Positions 56,726-64,000 of a stretch of 64,000 nt of DNA are shown here, piece by piece. The stretch's first letter is position 1. The number at the start of each line of letters is the position of its first letter. Below the pieces are notes generated by a model. That model worked only from the letters and a program-made list of their open reading frames with translations, did no database searches and had not been told where the DNA came from. This DNA comes from Sclerotinia nivalis. Its lineage: Eukaryota > Ascomycota > Leotiomycetes > Helotiales > Sclerotiniaceae. The stretch is from contig JAPEIS010000016.1 in the NCBI GenBank assembly GCA_029531795.1, positions 1,054,001 to 1,118,000 on the forward strand, written 5' to 3'. The position numbers and the translations under genes were made by a program.

Positions 56726-59700
56726 ATGTTCTTAATGTATTCCTTTCTCTTTAATGTAACCAATTTGATTGATAGCGGATGTTCAGGAAAGGTATTCATT
56801 GATTGTTCTTTTGTTGACCGAAACAATATCTCAATTCGATCTTTATTATATCGTTGCGAACTCTGTTTGGTAGATGGAAATACTGTAGATATTATTACTG
56901 ATTATTTCGTAATGGATATAGCGATGGGATAATATAAAGAAATATGGTTATTCTTCGTTACAAAATTTTCCAAAGAAACTCCAGTTATTTTCGGGCTATC
57001 ATGGTTACAATGCTATAATCTATATATAAATTGGTGGGATATGATTCTTTCTTTCAATTCTCAATATTGTATGATTCATTGTTGTTTTTACGGTATATTC
57101 GATTCAATACAAGTATCAATAATCCTTTTGCTAATGTATACAGATCAAATATGCAAAAGTAGTATATCTACAAAATTATCTATCGATAAAGTCCTTGATG
57201 TATTATTTCCAATTAAAACTTTCCTTTTTAATACAAAGAAGAATCCTTTTCGATATTTATCATTATTTATCGAAGACGAAAACGAAGATGACGAAACATA
57301 CACTCAAAATTTTAAAACGGTTTTAAAAAAGCTATCGGAGCAAGATTATAATGAATCAGTTTCTACAGACGAAGGTTATGGATCGATGGAAGACTCTGGA
57401 ATCGATTTGCAAATCGACAAGACCTTGATATCCGGTGTAAATCATTATCGTACAAGAGTTTGCAATAAGGGAGCATCATCTCAAGTACAAATGATACCGA
57501 ACCGATGTTCTATTCAGTATAAGCTTATACAAAAGATCGCTGGACAACGTCGGCCGAAGTCAATACCAAAGAATGAACCCTTACCATCGCTATCAGTTTC
57601 AATCCCAAAAAAGCAGATCGAGGTTATTTCTAATACAAGATCAGATTTAGATAATATCCGTTGGTTATAAGTTATTAGTTTTATATCTTTTTGTTAATAG
57701 GATAAAGTGAAGGTTATGTGTTTTATATGGGAGGAATTAGATCGAGCAAAAGAGATTATCCGATAAGAATATTTATATAAAGCAATAATGGTTTCAGTTC
57801 TTTAGGAACAAGATTTCAAGGATATATTATATGGAAAAGGCAATATCGTTGATGTGTTAGTCAAAGTATTTCCGAAGTTTTATAATTTTGTTTATTATTG
57901 TTATTAATCAGAACATTTTCGAAAAATAACAGAGATGGATGTCGAGAAATTCCTTAATGGTAAATCACTATTCAGTGATAATGAGATCAGGGAAAAGCTT
58001 TTTTTGTGGTTTCAAGACAAGCTATTTGTTTTTTTATTTTGTTATGTAGATATACTTCCTTTATGATGGGTATGGGATTACAAGATAGAGTTAATGTTTG
58101 GGAAAGAATCTTTATATTTCAAAAATCGTTTTTTGTTCTTTTTCGAATTAGAGGTAATTCGAAAATGGATCGATGATAATTTTACCAAAGGTTTTATTCG
58201 GGAATCAAGATTACGAAGTGCAGTTTTATTATTTCTAGTAGCCAAATCTGGTGGAGGGGTTCGTATCTGTTAGGATTATTATGGTTTGAATAATATTACT
58301 ATTAAGAATTGATACCTTTTATTAATTGTTTGAGAAACCCTGGATGCTTTTTGTAATGCAAAGATTTATATCAAATTAGATATTATTACTACTTTCAATA
58401 AACTTCGTATTGCAGAGGGTGATGAATGGAAAACCGTTTTTATTATTCGATTTGGATTATTCAAATCACTAGTTATGCCTTTTGGTCTTTGTAATGTATT
58501 AGCGTCATTCCAATATTACATTAATCACATTTTATTTGACGAATTGGATAAATACTGTATTGCATACTTCGATGATGTTCTTATATACTTCGAAGATAAG
58601 AATCAATATCGAGAATATGTTTGCAATATAATCCAGAAACTGCAAGATGCTGGTTTACAAATCGATATTAATAAATGCGAATTCGAAACAATTTTTACGA
58701 AATATTTAGGCTTTATGATTATAATCGAAGGTATAAAAATGGATTAAGATAAAGTATCAGCTATTACCTTTTGGGCACAACCAGTGTTTGTTAAAGATTT
58801 ACAACGATTCCTCGGCTTTGCAAATTTTTATTGTTGATTTATAAAAGATTTTTCAAAGATCTGTTATTCTTTAAATAACCTTTTACGGAAAGGAATAAAT
58901 TGGCAATAGGAGAACGATTATACAATAGTATTCGAGAACCTAAAGAAAACATTTACAACAACTCCAGTACTTGTCTATTTTAATCACAATAGGAAAACTA
59001 TATTGGAAATAGATACTTCGGATTGGGTTTCGGGAGGGGTACTTTCTCAGTACGATGATAACAACATTTTACGACCAGTAGTATACTTTTCTTCGAAATA
59101 TTCAGTTGCTGAATGTAATTATAAGATTTATGATAAAGAACTATTAGCTATTATTAAATCAATGGAGGAATGGTGACCGGAATTACAAGAATCTCAATAG
59201 GAATTCGAAATCCTGACCGATCACAAGAATCTGGAATACTTTACAACGACGAAAGCATTGAATCAACGTCAAGTACGATGGTCAGAGTTCCTATCTCAAT
59301 ACAACTTCCGAATTGTTTATCGATCAGGAATCAAAGCAATTCGGCCAGATGCTTTGAGCCGCTGATGGAAGGATCGATTTGATAGCTTTGATTCTAACGA
59401 TGAACGCTTAAAAAACCGGGAGTGTACTGTTTTATCTGTTGATAAATTTGATATAGATCTATACAAAGAATTTACAGGCGATCTTTTGTTAGCTGTAATA
59501 GAGTGGATAATACCATTTGAAGATAAGCTTATCGATGAATTTATTGATATAGTATACAACAGATCAGATATAACCAAGCAATTAATATCAGCAATCGAAG
59601 ACCCCTTTACAATCAAATGGTTAAAAGAATTCAGGAAAACCTTACGAATAGTTATATAGGATTGCCGTGTTTACAATAATAAGATCTACTATTGTGAAAA

Positions 59701-61180
59701 ACTATGGATTCCGTTTGATGATGAATTGAAGATACAAATTTTATATAGAATACATTCGTCGGGCCCCGCTGGCCATCCTGGTTGCACGAAGACTATTGAT
59801 TTGGTTTCTAGAAGCTATTGGTGGCTACAGATGCATCAAGAAATAGGCGCTTATGTTCAAGCTTGTGAACTCTATATTCGAATAAAATCCTTAAAATCAT
59901 CCCTCTCAGGATTCCTGAAACCGTTACCTGTTCCTTTCCAACTATAGTCAGATATTTCAATCGATTATATTATACCTTTGCCAGATTATAAACACTACAA
60001 TTCAATATACAAACACATATTAGTGGTTATTTGTAGATTGACAAAAATGAAGCACTTTATAGGTACAAGATCTCTAACAACAGAAGAATTGGTTAATGCT
60101 TTCATTAGCTGCGTTTATACATTATATGGTCTCCCGGAAAATATCATTTCAGATCGAGGAACGCAATTCGTATCAGGATTCTGGATATAGCTTTCTGAAC
60201 GATTAGGAGTAGCTCTTAAATACAGCTCAGCGTTTCATCCGTAGACAGACAGCCAAACAGAACGAATCAATTCAATTCTAGAACAGTATTTGCGTGTATT
60301 CATAAACTTTCATCAGAATGATTGGATGGAGTGGTTACTGTTGGCAGAATTTGCTTCAAACAACTTGGTTTCTGAAACAACAGGCTGTTCGCCGTTCTTT
60401 GCGAATTACGGTTTTAATCCACAATTGGGTGTGGAACCTAGTAAACCCTGCCCTCCAGATATAACAATAGTTCAAAAACGCAAATTCTTCAAAGGAAACA
60501 AAACAACCGATAAAATGGAACGTATCCTGGACCAACTCAGAGCACTTACGAAACAATCTATTACAATTTACGAGGAATATGCAAATCGGAACAGATCAGA
60601 TTCGCTGCGGTATGCAAAAGGACAAAAAGTATATGTGAATACGAAAAACATAAAGACATCTTGTAAAGCAAAAAAGCTCGACGATAAATGGATCGGACCA
60701 TACGAAATAATAAAGGTCTATCCGCGCGCTTGCTTAATCGAACTACCAGAAAATATACGAATTTTCCTAGTATTCTATTATTCGTTGCTAAGACCAGTAT
60801 ATCCAAAACCTCATTTTCTAGGACAAACTTTAATTAACGAATCGGAATCGAAAACCATAAGAGACAGAATTCTCGAAAGAGAAGATGGAGAGGAAGAACC
60901 AATTCAGAAATAAGTATTTGAAGGTATACTTGATAATCACAATGAAGATAACTATCATTATCAAATCAAATGGAGACATTACGCATCAACCTGGCAACCA
61001 GCATCAGATCTAAAAAACAATGAGAAGATCCTAATCGATTACCACCGTTTACACCCCGAGAAACCTGGACCACCATTATAGGTCTTGGATCACCCAAACG
61101 CTGCAGTATTGTTGCCAACTCCAGCTCCTACAAAGATTTTACGACAATCAACAAGAAAGAAAATACAATTTGCTTGAACA
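56726..61180 (+). pseudogene. Chromovirus C Pol (protease, RT, RNase H, integrase, chromodomain)
   Basis: One frame (2), with stops, over the whole length. Protease active site LIDSGCSGKVFIDCSF is intact (D-S-G). RT shows MPFGLCNVLASFQYYINHIL and IAYFDDVLIYFED, where both Asp residues remain. RNase H is at about 59,000-59,180. Integrase has RIHSSGPAGHPGCTKTIDL and ACELYIRIK (zinc region; Cys partly lost), then SIDYIIPLPDYK and SDRGTQFVSGF, and ERINSILEQYL with the catalytic Glu. The GPY-type segment DDKWIGPYEIIKVYPRA follows. A chromodomain-like tail (FEGILDNHNEDNYHYQIKWR, ASTWQPASDL, DYHRLHPEKPGPP) lies at about 60,915-61,080. Confidence 0.85.
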
Positions 61181-61493
61181 AAAAAATAATATCTCAAATT
61201 TTAAGACGGTTTTAAAATTTGAAAGGTAATCTCACAACTCAGGAATTTGGGGCGCCTGGATATAATTTTGCTTGAACAATTGTTTTTCAAAAAGGTTTTA
61301 TCAATAATTTAAAGACAAACTAGATTTTGAAGAAAGAGATACTATCACAGATTCATAACCCGTTCCTAACTAGTCTACATAACTGCCTAAGGCACCCATC
61401 CCCCATATAGTCGGCGCTCTTCCTAGCACCTTCTTCCTTCTTCGTAGAATATTATTATATCTTAAAACACCCTACCACCACCGTGACACCTAT

Positions 61494-62155
61494 GCTTGTT
61501 TTATTCAATTGCTTGAAAACATTAAAATCTTCCCTGTTTTCTATCATTCTTTTCTATTTTCAGTTTATACTAATTCTCATTTCCCGGCTCAAACAACGAT
61601 TAACGAATCAGAATCCCTAATTACACAGGACAGAGTTTTGGAACAGAACGATGATAAAGATGAGTTTGTTCAAAAATGAATATTTGAAGGAGTTCTAGAT
61701 AATTATGATAAGGATAGCCACCATTATTTGATCAAATGGAGATATTATACGTCAATTTAACAACTAGTTAATAATTTAAAGGGTAACGAGAAGGTTCTTA
61801 TCGAGTATCATCGCTTTCATTTAGAGAATCTAAAGCTACTAGCTTGGGTTTTAAAGCATCCCGATGCTGTTATATTGTAACCGGAACCACAAAATTTGCA
61901 ATTGGAGCCATACAGTGAGATTGCTATATTTACTCTACGAAGATCTATTTGTATCAAAACTGTTCGTTTCGTTTAAAAGTATATTATATGTTATTATAGT
62001 GGGGGATATAGTGTTCGGAATATCGTATATTGAAGGATATTATATATTTTTGATTCGGGGATTTAATTGAAGGAAGGGATTTATGTTTTTTCTTTATTTT
62101 TCTTTAATTTTTAACGTCCATTTGGGGTCAAATGGATTTCTTGAGGAGGGGGTAT
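61494..62155 (+). pseudogene. Chromovirus D Pol, second part (integrase C-terminus and chromodomain-like tail)
   Basis: After the insertion the frame resumes with ACFIQLLENIKIFPVFYHSF, which aligns with C's ACLIELPENIRIFLVFYYS. It goes on to FEGVLDNYDKDSHHYLIKWR and EYHRFHLENLKLL, matching the chromodomain-like tail of C. A few stops are present. The non-coding 3' part runs to the purine tract at 62,143-62,152. Confidence 0.85.
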
Positions 62156-62208
62156 TGTTACAGATTTATTTCCTTTTATTTACATATGATCATATATACC
62201 TTAGGTAT
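62156..62208 (+). repeat. 53-bp truncated LTR start, family D, first copy
   Basis: Follows the purine tract of element D and begins TGTTACAG. It aligns over its full 53 bp with the next 53 bp (62209..62261) without gaps; I count 16 differences, all transitions. Confidence 0.8.
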
Positions 62209-62355
62209 TGTTACGGGTTCATTCCCCTTCACCTGCACGTGATCATGTGTGCCTTAGGCACACATGCATGCACTCACTTCTATATAGTCACAAGCCTCTC
62301 TTAGCTTCTATCAAGAATTGAATTTTTCGAAAAACGCGTTTATTATCGCGTTTTA
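62209..62355 (+). repeat. LTR-like sequence, family D, second copy
   Basis: Begins TGTTACGGGTTC. It keeps the layout of the family C LTR (GCCTTAGGC hairpin, TATATAGTCACAAGCCTCTCTTAGC). The right end is uncertain; it grades into the LINE leader around 62,330-62,440. Confidence 0.6.
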
Positions 62356-62445
62356 TTGATCAATCGATCGTTCTTATTATCTATAGGATTTAAAAACGAA
62401 ACTTTTCAGCCCTGGCAGGCGCTGTACGGACGCGTTTCCGCCATT

Positions 62446-63798
62446 ATGCCTCTCGTCTCTTCGATCCCTTCTCTCTCCCAATCTCTGGTTAATACAATCA
62501 ATGCTGCTACTAATAAAGCAAGCAAAGATCAATAGATCTTCAGTTTTATTGCTCTATTGTGGGACGAATACCTGAATACCGAAGCAGTTCGAGCCCTCCT
62601 TGCTCGATTTCGTAAACCTCTGATTGCACTTTGCACCGATATCTCTTCTGTTGTAAACAAATATTTCGATATATATATCAATGGATCTCACCCTTCCCGA
62701 GTTAACAAGCTTTTTGTTGCTCTTCTTATTCAATTAGATCCCAAATCCATTCAACAAAAAGCAAAAACCCTTATAATTCAATATCTCAAGGATTCTACTT
62801 ATGCTTAGAAAGCCGCAATTCCTTTACCAATTATACAATCTATAATTTCAAAAACTAAGGGCCAATTCAAAGCCCAATCTAAAACCTCAAACAAAACCGA
62901 CACTCGCCTTTTTGTTCGTATCGGATTCGATCATTCAGTCCGAAAAGCTGGCTCTTTTGTTGTTCTTAGTGTATTGAAAGGACAATTAGGAAGTAATGCA
63001 AAACTTCTAAAAGAAGTTCAATCAATAAATACTGGATTTGCACTATATACAAATTCTCTAGAGGATTTAACAGCTTTGGAAAACCTTTCAAATATAATCG
63101 AAAAAGTATTCGAAACCTGCAAAATTGAACGACAACAATCATGGATTACCTATCGATAGAACTACATTCTACGAACTATCACAACCCTAGGAGACTTACA
63201 ACAATTGATCATCGTTCCAATCGAATCGGAAACCATACTTGACACTATCAACGATAATATAGGACAACAAACGATTCAAGCAATTGAATCCACACAAAAC
63301 AAAAAACCCAATTTATATCATTCTACTTGGTTTTTGAGCTTCCCAGCCTTACAACATACAATTCTTCCCAAGAACCTCCGGATCCTAGAAACTACAATTA
63401 ATACCTCTCGGATCGTTTTCAAACCCAAGATAATCCAATGCACTCGATGCTTTCAATAGCACAATACTCGAACTTGTTTTTGTCCTGAAAAATGCCGAAT
63501 CTGTGGTACAACCGAATATACGGAAAAAAACTATTCTACCAGATACAATACAATTCATGATTGCTCAGCAAGATGCCTACACTACAGGGGACTACATCCA
63601 GCAAATGATCCTGGGTGCCCCCTTTGTCTTACTATCAAAGGTTTCAAATCCAAAACAGAAAAGCAAATTATCCAGAAAATATCAAAGGCAGTTAGAATCA
63701 AAGCTTGCATCAATGCAAAGTGCTCTAAAGCTTCAAAAGCTGATTCTCCAATGGAAAAACTCATTGCCCCTTCAACCCCAACTCAAACTATCTAGATG
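62446..63798 (+). pseudogene. Tad-like LINE ORF1 (Gag-like, zinc knuckles), broken by stops
   Basis: One frame of about 450 codons from ATG 62446 (MPLVSSIPSLSQSLVNTIN) with a few internal TAG codons, each where Gln or Trp is likely. The middle has RLFVRIGFDHSVRKAGSF and INTGFALYTNSLEDL then CKIERQQSWITYR, typical of Tad-clade ORF1. The C-terminus carries zinc-knuckle arrays: CTRCFQ, a stop, HNTRTC (C-x2-C-x3-H-x4-C with its Trp turned to stop), CRICGTTEYTEKNY (last His to Tyr), and CLHYRGLHPANDPGC. ORF1 coats LINE RNA. Confidence 0.82.
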
Positions 63799-63928
63799 CT
63801 ATCTTTGCTAGTTCCATTTCCCACCAACCTTTCTAATTGTTTTATTATATTGGAAACCATTTCTTTTCTGATCCTATTTAATGTATAATCTAAGAACATT
63901 TTCAAAACCCTTGATCATTTTATAAGCT

Positions 63929-64000
63929 AATGTAGCTAAAAGTATTAGTTCTTATGAATTAGCACTTTCTTTAACTAATGATTCTTATATTGATATAATT
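63929..64000 (+). pseudogene. Start of LINE ORF2 (endonuclease domain), cut by window end
   Basis: Reads NVAKSISSYELALSLTNDSY then IDII, which fits the N-terminal strand and helix of the apurinic-like endonuclease of Tad LINE ORF2 (family form: N-x-A-K-S ... I-D-I-I-L-I-Q-E-P). Only 24 codons are visible. Confidence 0.55.

Larger units (their letters stand above)
54619..61488 (+). mobile_element. Chromovirus C: complete Ty3/gypsy element (6,870 bp) nested in chromovirus D
   Basis: LTRs of 146 bp at 54619..54764 and 61343..61488. CCTAT flanks both sides (54614-54618 and 61489-61493). The 5' LTR starts TGTCAC and the 3' LTR starts TATCAC; the 5' ends GTGATA, the 3' ends GTGACA: both are transitions. 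Gag in frame 0, pol in frame 2, again -1. Removing it and one CCTAT rejoins the reading frame of element D across the integrase C-terminal region. Confidence 0.96.
49027..62155 (+). mobile_element. Chromovirus D (outer element), interrupted by chromovirus C
   Basis: Internal region 49,027-54,618 and 61,494-62,155. Its own 5' LTR is absent: the sequence starts directly after the LTR of chromovirus B. Gag, RT, RNase H, integrase and a chromodomain-like end are recognisable. The 3' end has a purine tract (GAGGAGGGGG, about 62,143-62,152) before an LTR start at 62,156. The element is related to but distinct from C. Confidence 0.88.

Overview
The window looks like nuclear DNA of a filamentous ascomycete, most probably a leotiomycete (Helotiales-like). 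The evidence is short introns of about 50-100 bp with GT..AG ends, a single-copy gene set (UBX protein, SURF1, CENP-T, Cms1, a CFEM protein, a Nop6-like protein, Rac), and a sharp change into very AT-rich DNA packed with transposons. Most transposon copies differ from each other only by C-to-T and G-to-A changes, the mark of repeat-induced point mutation (RIP). The genus is inference.

Region 1 (1-10,000) is an ordinary gene-dense segment. Seven genes could be rebuilt exon by exon: a UBX-domain protein (-, partial) divergent from SURF1 (+); CENP-T (-), which converges on SURF1 with a 19-bp gap; Cms1 (+), divergent from CENP-T; a CFEM/GPI-type surface protein (+); a Nop6-like RRM protein (+); and Rac GTPase (-). 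All are housekeeping or growth genes with different jobs; I see no pathway cluster.

Region 2 (about 10,570-22,350) is AT-rich and decayed: a heavily mutated gypsy integrase remnant, a minisatellite, solo LTRs of several families with 5-bp target duplications, a copia RNase H tail split by one of those LTRs, a decayed Fot1/pogo transposon (17,823-19,630), and a truncated, inverted chromovirus 5' end (20,283-21,371).

Region 3 (22,357-26,000) is a GC-richer island with two accessory genes: a hypothetical protein and a FunK1-type kinase with a premature stop and altered catalytic residues. A Tc1/mariner relic lies between them.

Region 4 (about 26,000-64,000) is almost wholly mobile DNA. Chromovirus A (28,161-33,954) sits inside a LINE ORF2 tail. 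A copia element (34,889-39,768, -), a 104-bp mini-element (40,065-40,168) and a pristine Fot1/pogo element with an intact 548-codon transposase (40,357-42,208) follow. Then come an unknown ORF, a 5'-LTR-bearing chromovirus B (about 43,577-49,026, -), chromovirus D (49,027-62,155, +) with chromovirus C (54,619-61,488) inserted precisely into its integrase/chromodomain region, and the 5' half of a Tad-like LINE running off the right edge.

The strongest observations are the exact nested insertions, the undecayed Fot1 element among RIP-ruined neighbours, an LTR family built as a string of stem-loops whose arms change in compensation, and the 104-bp LTR-like mini-element. I found no convincing new multi-gene system. 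Coordinates of decayed elements and gene 5' ends in AT-rich DNA are approximate where stated.
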